A stretch of 45,592 nucleotides of DNA. Origin: Liolophura sinensis (taxonomy: Eukaryota; Mollusca; Polyplacophora; Chitonida; Chitonidae). Made by a program: the position numbers and the translations under genes. The DNA is taken from positions 1 through 45,592 of the forward strand of contig NW_027018295.1 in NCBI RefSeq assembly GCF_032854445.1. Reading direction: 5' to 3'. Shown here in pieces: positions 11,956-24,030 of the stretch (position 1 is its first letter; each line of letters starts with the position of its first letter). Below the pieces are notes generated by a model. It did no database searches, was not told the DNA's origin, and worked only from the letters and a program-made list of their open reading frames with translations.

Positions 11956-14143
11956 TTGCCCAGCAACGCTCTTACTCCATGGAAACCAGGGAAATTTGCA
12001 ATTTTTCAACAGTTGCCGATGCTGGCTATTCCGCATCTTTTGGCACCTTTTTAATGTGGGTCTGTGGTCAGTTGTACTTTTTACAGCAGACTGTATCAAG
12101 TACCTTGTGTTTTTTATGTACAAATGGTGTGGTTTTTCTACACGTAGATAAAGACATTGAGATTGTCTTGGACTTAGAAGTAAGACAATTGCTGGGTGAG
12201 TTAAATGGCCTTGGCCCAAAGATTTGACATCTTCTGGGCTACCGAAGGGCACATAACTTATAGTCAAAAGTTGAATATAGTAATGACCAGTCGCGATGGT
12301 ACATAGTACAGTGTAGCCGATTTCAATTAACAAAAAGACCAGGCAAAAATGCAAAAGTGGAAAAACTGTTCCAGTGCTGCTGGTAAGAGGCTAATCCGAC
12401 GTATTTTGCGACGAAAATCGAATGGTGCAAACCGCGTTGCTCTCCGACCAATACGTTTGGCTGTAGCGACAATTCAATGATCATTGATGTCATAATCACG
12501 TGCCCAGCAACGGCTCTTACTCCATGGAAACCAGGGAAATTTGCAATTTTTCAACAGCTGCCGATGCCTGGCTCAATTCCGCATCTTTTGGCACCTTATT
12601 AATGTGGGTCTGTGGTCAGTTGTACTTTTTACAGCAGACTGTATCAAGTACCTTGTGTTTTTTATGTACAAATGGTCTGGTTTTTCTACACGTAGATAAA
12701 GACAATGAGATTGTCTTGGACTTAGAAGTAAGACAATTGCTGGGTGAGTTAAATGGGCTTAGCCCAAACATTTGACGTCTTCTGGGCTACCGAAGGGCAC
12801 ATAACTTATAGTCAAAAGTTAAATATAGTAATGACCAGTCGCGATGGTACATAGTACAGTGTAGCCGATTTCAATTAACAAAAAGACCAGGCAAAAATGC
12901 AAAAGTGGAAAAACTGTTCCAGTGCTGCTGGTAAGAGGCTAATCCGACGTATTTTGTGACGAGAAATCGAATGGTGCAAACCGCGTTGCTCTCCGACCAA
13001 TACTTTTGGCTGTAGCGACAATTGAATTATCATTGATGTCATAATCACGTGCCCAGCAACGGCTCTTACTCCATGGAAACCAGGGAAATTTGCAATTATT
13101 CAACAGTTGCCGATGCCTGGCTCAATTCCGCTTCTTTTGGCACCTTATTAATGTGGGTCTGTGGTCAGTTGTACTTTTTACAGCAGACTGTATCAAGTAC
13201 CTTTTTTTTGTGTACAAATGGTCTGGTTTTTCTACTCGTAGATAAAGACAATGAGATTGTCTTGGACTTAGAAGTAAGACAATTGCTGGGTGAGTTAAAT
13301 GGGCTTAGCCTAAACATTTGACGTCTTCTGGGCTACCGAAGGGCACATAACTTATAGTCAAAAGTTGAATATAGTAATGACCAGTCGCGATGGTACATAG
13401 TACAGTGTAGCCGATTTCAATTAACAAAAAGAAACAGGCAAAAATGCAAAAGTGGAAAAACTGTTCCAGTGCTGCTGGTAAGAGGCTAATCCGACGTATT
13501 TTGTGACGAGAAATCGAATGGTGCAAACCGCGTTGCTCTCCGACCAATACTTTTGGCTGTAGCGACAATTCAATGATCAATGATGTCAAAATCACGTGCC
13601 CAGCAACGGCTCTTACTCCATGGAACCAGGGAAATTTGCAATCTTTCAACAGCTGCCGATGCCTGGCTCAATTCCGCATCTTTTGGCACCTTATTAATGT
13701 GGGTCTGTGGTCAGTTGTACTTTTTACAGCAGACTGTATCAAGTACCTTGTGTTTTTTATGTACAAATGGTGTGGTTTTTCTACACGTAGATAAAGACAT
13801 TGAAATTGTCTTGGACTTAGAAGTAAGACAATTGCTGGGTGAGTTAAATGGGCTTAGCCCAAAGATTTGACGTCTTCTGGGCTACCGAAGGGCACATAAC
13901 TTATAGTCAAAAGTTGAACATAGTAATGACCAGTCGCGATGGTACATAGTACAGTGTAGCCGATTTCAATTAACAAAAAGACCAGGCAAAAATGCAAAAG
14001 TGGAAAAACTGTTCCAGTGCTGCTGGTAAGAGGCTAATCCGACGTATTTTGTGACGAAAAATCGAATGGTGCAAACCGCGTTGCTCTCCGGCCAATACTT
14101 TTGGCTGTAGCGACAATTGAATGATCATTGATGTCATAACCAC
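11956..14143. repeat. Four-monomer HOR, copy 1
   Basis: Monomers start at 11956, 12500, 13049 and 13596. Their upstream marks run in order: CCGGCCAATAC with CATAACCAC (11898); AATACGTTTGG (12454); GAATTATCATTG (13025); CAATGATCAATG (13570). The first, second and third marks recur about 2.2 kb later in the same order. Several single-base deletions are present, for instance GATGCTGGCTATTCC near 12018, where three bases are missing relative to consensus. Confidence 0.85.
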
Positions 14144-16347
14144 GTGCCAGCAACGGCTCTTACTCCATGGAAACCAGGGAAATTTGCAATTTTTCAACAG
14201 TTGCCGATGCCTGGCTCAATTCCGCATCTTTTGGCACCTTTTTAATGTGGGTCTGTGGTCAGTTGTACTTTTTACAGCAGACTGTATCAAGTACCTTGTG
14301 TTTTTTATGTACAAATGGTGTGGTTTTTTCTACACGTAGATAAAGACATTGAGATTGTCTTGGACTTAGAAGTAAGACAATTGCTGGGTGAGTTAAATGG
14401 GCCTTGGCCCAAAGATTTGACGTCTTCTGGGCTACCGAAGGGCACATAACTTATAGTCAAAAGTTGAATATAGTAATGACCAGTCGCGATGGTACATAGT
14501 ACAGTGTAGCCGATTTCAATTAACAAAAAGACCAGGCAAAAATGCAAAAGAGGAAAAACTGTTCCAGTGCTGCTGGTAAGAGGCTAATCCGACGTATTTT
14601 GCGACGAAAAATCGAATGGTGCAAACCGCGTTGCTCTCCGACCTATACGTTTGGCTGTAGCGACAATTCAATGATCATTGATGTCATAATCACGTGCCCA
14701 GCAACGGCTCGGCTCTTACTCCATGGAAACCAGGGAAATTTGCAATTTTTCAACAGCTGCCGATGCCTGGCTCAATTCCGCATCTTTTGGCACCTTATTA
14801 ATGTGGGTCTGTGGTCAGTTGTACTTTTTACATCAGACTGTATCAAGTACCTTGTGTTTTTTATGTACAAATGGTCTGGTTTTTCTACTCGTAGATAAAG
14901 ACAATGAGATTGTCTTGGACTTAGAAGTAAGACAATTGCTGGGTGAGTTAAATGGGCCTTAGCCCAAAGATTTGACGTCTTCTGGGCTACCGAAGGGCAC
15001 ATAACTTATAGTCAAAAGTTGAATATAGTAATGACCAGTCGCGATGGTACATAGTACAGTGTAGCCGATTTCAATTAACAAAAAGACCAGGCAAAAATGC
15101 AAAAGTGGAAAAACTGTTCCAGTGCTGCTGGTAAGAGGGCTAATCCGACGTATTTTGTGACGAGAAATCGAATGGTGCAAACCGCGTTGCTCTCCGACCA
15201 ATACTTTTGGCTGTAGCGACAATTGAATTATCATTGATGTCATAATCACGTGCCCAGCAACGGCTCTTACTCCATGGAAACCAGGGAAATTTTGCAATTA
15301 TTCAACAGTTGCCGATGCCTGGCTCAATTCGCTTCTTTGGCACCTTATTAATGTGGGTCTGTGGTCAGTTGTACTTTTTACAGCAGACTGTATCAAGTAC
15401 CTTGTGTTTTTTGTGTACAAATGGTGTGGTTTTTCTACATGTACATAAAGACAATGAGATTGTCTTGGACTTGGAAGTAAGACAATTGCTGGGTGAGTTA
15501 AATGGGCTTAGCCTAAACATTTGACGTCTTCTGGGCTACCGAAGGGCACATAACTTATAGTCAAAAGTTAAATATAGTAATGACCAGTCGCGATGGTACA
15601 TAGTACAGTGTAGCCGATTTCAATTAACAAAAAGACCAGCAAAAATGCAAAAGTGGAAAAACTGTTCCAGTGCTGCTGGTAAGAGGCTAATCCGAACGTA
15701 ATTTGTGAAGAGAAATCGAATGGTGCAAACCGCGTTTCTCTCCGACCAATACTTTTGGCTGTAGCGACAATTGAATGATCAATGATGTCATAATCACGTG
15801 CCCAGCAACGGCTCTTACTCCATGGAAACCAGGGAAATTTGCAATTTTTCAACAGCTGCCGATGCCTGGCTCAATTCCGCATCTTTTGGCACCTTATTAA
15901 TGTGGGTCTGTGGTCAGTTGTACTTTTTACAGCAGACTGTATCAAGTACCTTGTCTTTTTTATGTACAAATGGTGTGGTTTTTCTACACGTAGATAAAGA
16001 CATTGAGATTGTCTTGGACTTAGAAGTAAGACAATTGCTGGGTGAGTTTAAATGGGCTTAGCCCAAAGATTTGACGTCTTCTGGGTTACCGAAGGGCACA
16101 TAACTTATAGTCAAAAGTTGAATATAGTAATGACCAGTCGCGATGGTACATAGTACAGTGTAGCCGATTTCAATTAACAAAAAGACCAGGCAAAAATGCA
16201 AAAGTGGAAAAACTGTTCCAGTGCTGCTGGTAAGAGGCTAATCCGACGTATTTTGTGACGAGAAATCGAATGGTGCAAACCGCGTTGCTCTCCGGCCAAT
16301 AATTTTGGCTGTAGCGACAATTGAATGATCATTGATGTCATAACCAC
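14144..16347. repeat. Four-monomer HOR, copy 2
   Basis: Monomers start at 14144, 14694, 15250 and 15798. The CCGGCC mark is at 14086, the CGTTTGG mark at 14649 and the GAATTATC mark at 15226, each about 2190-2201 bp after its equivalent in copy 1. The second monomer has ACATCAGACTG instead of ACAGCAGACTG and a 5-bp GGCTC duplication. The fourth is preceded by GTAATTTGTGAAGAG and GCGTTTCTCTCC, marks that recur before the copy at 29532. Confidence 0.85.
14706..14715. repeat. 5-bp tandem duplication (GGCTC twice)
   Basis: All other copies have a single GGCTC after the CAGCAAC anchor. Here GGCTC occurs twice in direct succession. It looks like slippage, or an assembly error given the surrounding indel-rich stretch. 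Confidence 0.8.
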
Positions 16348-18540
16348 GTGCCCAGCAACGGCTCTTACTCCATGGAAACCAGGAAATTTGCAATTTTTCA
16401 ACAGTTGCCGATGCCTGGCTCAATTCCGCATCTTTTGGCACCTTTTTAATGTGGGTCTGTGGTCAGGTTGTACTTTTTACAGCAGACTGTATCAAGTACC
16501 TTGTGTTTTTTATGTACAAATGGTGTGGTTTTTCTACACGTAGATAAAGACATTGAGATTGTCTTGGACTTAGAAGTAAGACAATTGCTGGGTGAGTTAA
16601 ATGGCCTTGGCCCAAAGATTTGACGTCTTCTGGGCTACCGAAGGGCACATAACTTATAGTCAAAAGTTGAATATAGTAATGACCAGTCGCGATGGTACAT
16701 AGTACAGTGTAGCCGATTTCAATTAACAAAAAGACCAGGCAAAAATGCAAAAGTGGAAAAACTGTTCCAGTGCTGCTGGTAAGAGGCTAATCCGACGTAT
16801 TTTGCGACGAAAAATCGAATGGTGCAAACCGCGTTGCTCTCCGACCTATACGTTTGGCTGTAGCGACAATTCAATGATCATTGATGTCATAATCACGTGC
16901 CCAGCACGGCTCTTACTCCATGGAAACCAGGGAAATTTGCAATTTTTCAACAGGTGCCGATGCCTGGCTCAATTCCGCATCTTTTGGCACCTTATTAATG
17001 TGGGTCTGTGGTCAGTTGTACTTTTTACATCAGACTGTATCAAGTACCTTGTGTTTTTTATGTACAAATGGTCTGGTTTTTCTACTCGTAGATAAAGACA
17101 ATGAGATTGTCTTGGACTTAGAAGTAAGACAATTGCTGGGTGAGTTAAATGGCTTAGCCCAAAACATTTGACGTCTTCTGGGCTACCGAAGGGCACATAA
17201 CTTATAGTCAAAAGTTAAATATAGTAATGACCAGTCGCGATGGTACATAGTACAGTGTAGCCGATTTCAATTAACAAAAAGACCAGGCAAAATGCAAAAG
17301 TGGAAAAACTGTTCCAGTGCTGCTGGTAAGAGGCTAATCCGACGTATTTTGTGACGAGAAAATCGAATGGTGCAAACCGCGTTGCTCTCCGACCAAAACT
17401 TTTGGCTGTAGCGACAATTGAATTATCATTGATGTCATAATCACGTGCCCAGCAACGGCTCTTACTCCATGGAAACCAGGGAAATTTGCAATATTCAACA
17501 GTTGCCGATGCCTGGCTCAATTCCGCTTCTTTTGGCACCTTATTAATGTGGGTCTGTGGTCAGTTGTACTTTTTACAGCAGACTGTATCAAGTACCTTTT
17601 GTTTTTGTGTACAAATGGGTCTGGTTTTTCTACTCGTAGATAAAGACAATGAGATTGTCTTGGACTTAGAAGTAAGACAATTGCTGGGTGAGTTAAATGG
17701 GCTTAGCCTAAACATTTGACGTCTTCTGGGCTACCGAAGGGCACATAACTTATAGTCAAAAGTTGGATATAGTAATGACCAGTCGCGATGGTACATAGTA
17801 CAGTGTAGCTGATTTCAATTAACAAAAGACCAGGCAAAAAATGCAAAAGTGGAAAAACTGTTCCAGTGTTGCTGGTAAGAGGCTCATCCGACGTATTTTG
17901 TGACGAGAAATCGAATGGTGCAAAACCGTGTTACTCTCCGACCAATACTTTTGGCTGTAGCGACAATTGAATGATCATTGATGTCATAATCACGTGCCAG
18001 CAACGGCTCTTACTCCATGGAAACAGGGAAATTTGCAATTATTCAACAGTTGCCGATGCCTGGCTCAATTCCGCTTCTTTTGGCACTTATTAATGTGGGT
18101 CTGTGGTCAGTTGTACTTTTTACAGCAGGACTGTATCAAGTACCTTGCGTTTTTTATGTACAAATGGTGTGGTTTTTCTACACGTAGATAAAGACATTCA
18201 GATTGTCTTCGACTTAGAAGTAAGACAATTGCTGGGTGAGTTAAATGGGCTGAGCCCAAACATTTGACGTCTTCTGGGTTACTGAAGGGCTCATAACTTA
18301 TAGTCAAAAGTTGAACATAGTAATGACCAGTCGCGATGGTACATAGTACAGTGTAGCCGATTTCAATTAACAAAAAGACCAGGCAAAAATGCAAAAGTGG
18401 AAAAACTGTTCCAGTGCTGCTGGTAAGAGGCTAATCCGACGTATTTTCTGACGAAAAATCGAATGGTGCAAACCGCGTTGCTTTCCGGCCAATACTTTTG
18501 GCTGTAGCGACAATTCAATGATCATTGATGTCAAAACCAC
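16348..18540. repeat. Four-monomer HOR, copy 3
   Basis: Monomers start at 16348, 16897, 17445 and 17994. The CCGGCC mark is at 16290, CGTTTGG at 16851 and GAATTATC at 17421, again about 2.2 kb after copy 2. The second monomer shares ACATCAGACTG with its counterpart in copy 2 and with the monomer at 26228. The third has a GTGTACAAATGGG insertion relative to its peers. The fourth is preceded by GTGTTACTCTCC and ends with GAACATAG. Confidence 0.85.
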
Positions 18541-20735
18541 GTGCGTAGCAACGGCTCTTACTCCATGGAAACCAGGGAAATTTGCAATTATTCAACAGTT
18601 GCCGATGCCTGGCTCAATTCCGCTTCTTTTGGCACCTTATTAATGTGGGTCTGTGGTCAGTTGTACTTTTTACAGCAGACTGTATCAAGTACCTTGTGTT
18701 TTTTATGTACAAATGGTGTGGTTTTTCTACACGTAGATAAAGACATTGAGATTGTCTTGGACTTAGAAGAAGACAATTGCTGGGTGAGTTAAATGGGCTT
18801 AGCCCAAAGATTTGACGTCTTCTGGGCTACCGAAGGGCACATAACTTATAGTCAAAAGTTGGATATAGTAATGACCAGTCGCGATGGTACATAGTACAGT
18901 GTAGCTGATTTCAATTAACAAAAAGACCAGGCAAAAATGCAAAAGTGGAAAAACTGTTCCAGTGCTGCTGGTAAGAGGCTAATCCGACGTATTTTGTGAC
19001 GAGAAATCGAATGGTGCAAACCGCGTTTCTCTCTGACCAATACTTTTGGCTGTAGCGACAATTGAATGATCAATGATGTCATAATTACGTGCCCAGGAAC
19101 GGCTCTTACTCCATGGAAACCAGGGAAATTTGCAATTTTTCAACAGCTGCCGATGCCTGGCTCAATTCCGCATCTTTTGGCACCTTATTAATGTGGGTCT
19201 GTGGTCAGTTGTACTTTTTACAGCAGACTGTATCAAGTACCTTGTGTTTTTTATGTACAAATGGTGTGGTTTTTCTACACGTAGATAAAGACATTGAGAT
19301 TGTCTTGGACTTAGAAGTAAGACAATTGCTGGGTGAGTTAAATGGGCTTAGCCCAAACATTTGACGTTCTCTGGGCTACCGAAGGGCACATAACTTATAG
19401 TCAAAAGTTGAATATAGTAATGACCAGTCGCGATGGTACATAGTACAGTGTAGCCGATTTCAATTAACAAAAAGACCAGGCAAAAATGCAAAAGTGGAAA
19501 AACTGTTCCAGTGCTGCTGGTAAGTGGCTAATCCGACGTATTTTGTGACGAAAAATCGAATGGTGCAAACCGCGTTGCTCTCCGACCAACACTTTTGGCT
19601 GTAGCGACAATTGAATAATCATTGATGTCATAATCACGTGCCCAGCAACGGCTCTTACTCCATGGAAACCAGGGAAATTTGCAATTTTTCAACAGTTGCC
19701 GATGCCTGGCTCAATTCCGCATCTTGTGGCACCTTATTAATGTGGGTCTGTGGTCAGTTGTACTTTTTACAGCAGACTGTATGAAGTACCTTGTGTTTTT
19801 TATGTACAAATGGTGTGGTTTTTCTACACGTAGATAAAGACAATGAGATTGTCTTGGACTTAGAAGTAAGACAATTGCTGGGTGAGTTAAATGGCCTTGG
19901 CCCAAAGATTTGACGTCTTCTGGGCTACCGAAGGGCACATAACTTATAGTCAAAAGTTGAATATAGTAATGACCAGTCGCGATGGAACATAGTACAGTGT
20001 AGCCGATTTCAATTAACAAAAAGATCAGGCAAAAATGCAAAAGTGGAAAAACTGTTCCAGTGCTGCTGGTAAGAGGCTAATCCGACGTATTTTGTGACGA
20101 GAAATCGAATGGTGCAAACCGCGTTGCTCTCCGACCAATACGTTTGGCTGTAGCGACAATTCAATGATCATTGATGTCATAATCACGTGCCCAGCAACGG
20201 CTCTTACTCCATGGAAAGCAGGGAAATTTGCAATTTTTCAACAGTTTCCGATGCCTGGCTCAATTCCGCTTCTTTTGGCACCTTATTAATGTGGGTCTGT
20301 GGTCAGTTGTACTTTTTACAGCAGACTGTATCAAGTACCTTGTGTTTTTTATGTACAAATGGTGTGGTTTTTCTACACGTAGATAAAGACATTGAGATTG
20401 TCTTGGACTTAGAAGTAAGACAATTGCTGGGTGAGTTAAATGCGCCTAAAGAAAACATTTGAGGTCTTCTGGGCTACCGAAGGGCACATAACTTATAGTC
20501 AAAAGTTGAATATAGTAATGACCAGTCGCGATGGTGCATAGTACAGTGTAGCCGATTTCAATTAACAAAAAGACCAGGCAAAAATGCAAAAGTGGAAAAA
20601 CTGTTCCAGTGCTGCTGGTAAGAGGCTAATCCGACGTATTTTGTGACGAGAAATCGAATGGTGCAAACCGCGTTTCTCTCCGACCAATACTTTTGGCTGT
20701 AGCGACAATTGAATGATCATTGATGTCATAATCAA
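18541..20735. repeat. Transition: fourth, hybrid four-monomer unit
   Basis: Monomers start at 18541, 19089, 19638 and 20187. The first keeps an altered form of the CCGGCC mark (TTCCGGCC, 18483) and TCAAAACCAC, so it begins a fourth four-monomer unit. The second is preceded by GCGTTTCTCTCTGACC, like the fourth rather than the second member of copy 2. The third has the seven-monomer-family CATCTTGTGG with GGCCTTGGCCC, and the fourth ends with GCGCCTAAAG, leading into the seven-monomer HOR. The four-monomer order breaks down here. Confidence 0.7.
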
Positions 20736-22381
20736 GTGCCCAGCAACGGCTCTTACTCCATGGAAACCAGGGAAATTTGCAATTATTCAACAGTTGCCGA
20801 TGCCTGGCTCAATTCCGCTTCTTTTGGCACCTTATTAATGTGGGTCTGTGGTCAGTTGTACTTTTTACAGCAGACTGTATCAAGTACCTTGTGTTTTTTA
20901 TGTACAAATGGTGTGGTTTTTCTACACGTAGATAAAGACATTGAGATTGTCTTGGACTTAGAAGTAAGACAATTGCTGGGTGAGTTAAATGCGCCTAGAG
21001 AAAACATTTGAGGTCTTCTGGGCTACCGAAGGGCACATAACTTATAGTCAAAAGCTGAATATAGTAATGACCAGTCGCGATGGTACATAGTACAGTGTAG
21101 CCGATTTCAATTAACAAAAAGACCAGGCAAAAATGCAAAAGTGGAAAAACTGTTCCACTGCTGCTGGTAAGTGGCTAATCCGACGTATTTTGTGACGAAA
21201 AATCGAATGGTGCAAACCGCGTTGCTCTCCGACCAACACTTTTGGCTGTAGCGACAATTGAATAATCATTGATGTCATAATCAGGTGCCCAGCAACGGCT
21301 CTTACTCCATGGAAACCAGGGAAATTTGCAATTTTTCAACAGTTGCCGATGCCTGGCTCAATTCCGCATCTTGTGGCACCTTATTAATGTGGGTCTGTGG
21401 TCAGTTGTACTTTTTACAGCAGACTGTATCAAGTACCTTGTGTTTTTTATGTACAAATGGTCTGGTTTTTCTACACGTAGATAAAGACAATGAGATTGTC
21501 TTGGACTTAGAAGTAAGACAATTGCTGGGTGAGTTAAATGGCCTTGGCCCAAAGATTTGACATCTTCTGGGCTACCGAAGGGCACATAACTTATAGTCAA
21601 AAGTTGAATATAGTAATGACCAGTCGCGATGGTACATAGTACAGTGTAGCCGATTTCAATTAACAAAAAGACCAGGCAAAAATGCAAAAGTGGAAAAACT
21701 GTTCCAGTGCTGCTGGTAAGAGGCTAATCCGACGTATTTTGTGACGAGAAATCAAATGGTGCAAACCGCGTTGCTCTCCGACCAATAATTTTGGCTGTAG
21801 CGACAATTGAATGATAATTGATGTCATAATCACGTGCCCAGCAACGGCTCTTACTCCATGGAAACCAGGGAAATTTGCAATTTTTCAACAGCTGCCGATG
21901 CCTGGCTCAATTCCGCATCTTTTGGCACCTTATTAATGTGGGTCTGTGGTCAGTTGTACTTTTTACAGCAGACTGTGTCAAGTACCTTGTGTTTTTTATG
22001 TACAAATGGTGTGGTTTTCTACACGTAGATAAAGACATTGAGATTGTCTTGGACTTAGAAGTAAGACAATTGCTGGGTGAGTTAAATGCGCCTAGAGAAA
22101 ACATTTGAGGTTTTCTGGGCTACCGAAGGGCACATAACTTATAGTCAAAAGTTGAATATAGTAATGACCAGTCGCGATGGTGCATAGTACAGTGTAGCCG
22201 ATTTCAATTAACAAAAAGACCAGGCAAAAATGCAAAAGTGGAAAAACTGTTCCAGTGCTGCTGGTAAGAGGCTAATCCGACGTATTTTGTGACGAAAAAT
22301 CGAATGGTGCAAACCGCGTTGCTCTCCGACCAACACTTTTGGCTGTAGCGACAATTGAATAATCATTGATGTCATAATCAG

Positions 22382-24030
22382 GTGCCCAGCAACGGCTCTT
22401 ACTCCATGGAAACCAGGGAAATTTGCAATTATTCAACAGTTGCCGATGCCTGGCTCAATTCCGCATCTTGTGGCACCTTATTAATGTGGGTCTGTGGTCA
22501 GTTGTACTTTTTACAGCAGACTGTATCAAGTACCTTGTGTTTTTTATGTACAAATGGTCTGGTTTTTCTACACGTAGATAAAGACAATGAGATTGTCTTG
22601 GACTTAGAAGTAAGACAATTGCTGGGTGAGTTAAATGGCCTTGGCCCAAAGATTTGACGTCTTCTGGGCTACCGAAGGGCACATAACTTATAGTCAAAAG
22701 TTGAATATAGTAATGACCAGTCGCGATGGTACATAGTACAGTGTAGCCGATTTCAATTAACAAAAAGACCAGGCAAAAATGCAAAAGTGGAAAAACTGTT
22801 CCAGTGCTGCTGGTAAGAGGCCAATCCGACGTATTTTGTGACGAGAAATCAAATGGTGCAAACCGCGTTGCTCTCCGACCAATAATTTTGGCTGTAGCGA
22901 CAATTGAATGATAATTGATGTCATAATCACGTGCCCAGCAACGGCTCTTACTCCATGGAAACCAGGGAAATTTGCAATTTTTTAAAACAGCTGCCGATGC
23001 CTGGCTCAATTCCGCATCTTTTGGCACCTTATTAATGTGGGTCTGTGGTCAGTTGTACTTTTTACAGCAGACTGTATCAAGTACCTTGTGTTTTTTATGT
23101 ACAAATGGTGTGGTTTTCTACACGTAGATAAAGACATTGAGATTGTCTTGGACTTAGAAGTAAGACAATTGCTGGGTGAGTTAAATGCGCCTAGAGAAAA
23201 GATTTGAGGTCTTCTGGGCTACCGAAGGGCACATAACTTATAGTCAAAAGTTGAATATAGTAATGACCAGTCGCGATGGTGCATAGTACAGTGTAGCCGA
23301 TTTCAATTAACAAAAAGACCAGGCAAAAATGCAAAAGTGGAAAAACTGTTCCAGTGCTGCTGGTAAGAGGCTAATCCGACGTTTTTTGTGACGAGAAATC
23401 GAATGGTGCAAACCGCGTTGCTCTCCGACCAATACTTTTGGCTGTAGCGACAATTCAATGATCATTGATGTCATAATCACGTGCCCAACAACGGCTCTTA
23501 CTCCATGGAAACCATGGAAATTTGCAATCATTCAACAGTTGCCGATGCCTGGCTCAATTCCGCATCTTTTGGCACCTTATTAATGTGGGTCTGTGGTCAG
23601 TTGTACTTTTTACAGCAGACTGTATCAAGTACCTTGCGTTTTTTATGTACAAATGGTGTGGTTTTTCTACACGTAGATAAAGACATTGAGATTGTCTTGG
23701 ACTTAGAAGTAAGACAATTGCTGGGTGAGTTAAATGGGCTTAGCCCAAACATTTGACGTCTTCTGGGCTACCGAAGGGCACATAACTTATAGTCAAAAGT
23801 TGAATATAGTAATGACCAGTCGCGATGGTATATAGTACAGTGTAGCAGATTTCAATTAACAAAAAGACCAGGCAAAAATGCAAAAGTGAAAAAAACTGTT
23901 CCAGTGCTGCTGGTAAGAGGCTAATCCGACGTATTTTGTGACGAAAAATCGAATGGTGCAAACCGCGTTGCTCTCCGACCAACACTTTTGGCTGTAGCGA
24001 CAATTGAATAATCATTGATGTCATAATTAG
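22382..24030. repeat. Three-monomer block D-C'-E, first copy (1649 bp)
   Basis: Members start at 22382, 22931 and 23481. The first is of the AGGTGCCC, TTATTCAAC, CATCTTGTGG type. The second has an odd TTTTTTAAAACAGC string at 22979-22990 where others have TTTTTCAACAGC, and GAGAAAAGATTTG. The third has CCCAACAACGG and ACCATGGAAA. The next 1648 bp repeats this order with roughly a dozen differences noticed. Confidence 0.8.

Noticed and set aside
11596-12354. 252-codon open frame on the - strand
   Set aside because: It arises only because single-base deletions in the indel-rich stretch join frames across two monomers; clean copies of the same region have stops.
21358-21687. 109-codon open frame on the - strand in many monomers
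   Set aside because: It overlaps the + strand frame almost wholly and is lost in many types through ordinary repeat variants. There is no recognisable protein family and no constraint by codon position.
22455-23027. 190-codon open frame on the - strand
   Set aside because: It is a frame fusion caused by the odd TTTTTTAAAACAGC string near 22979; equivalent monomers do not have it.
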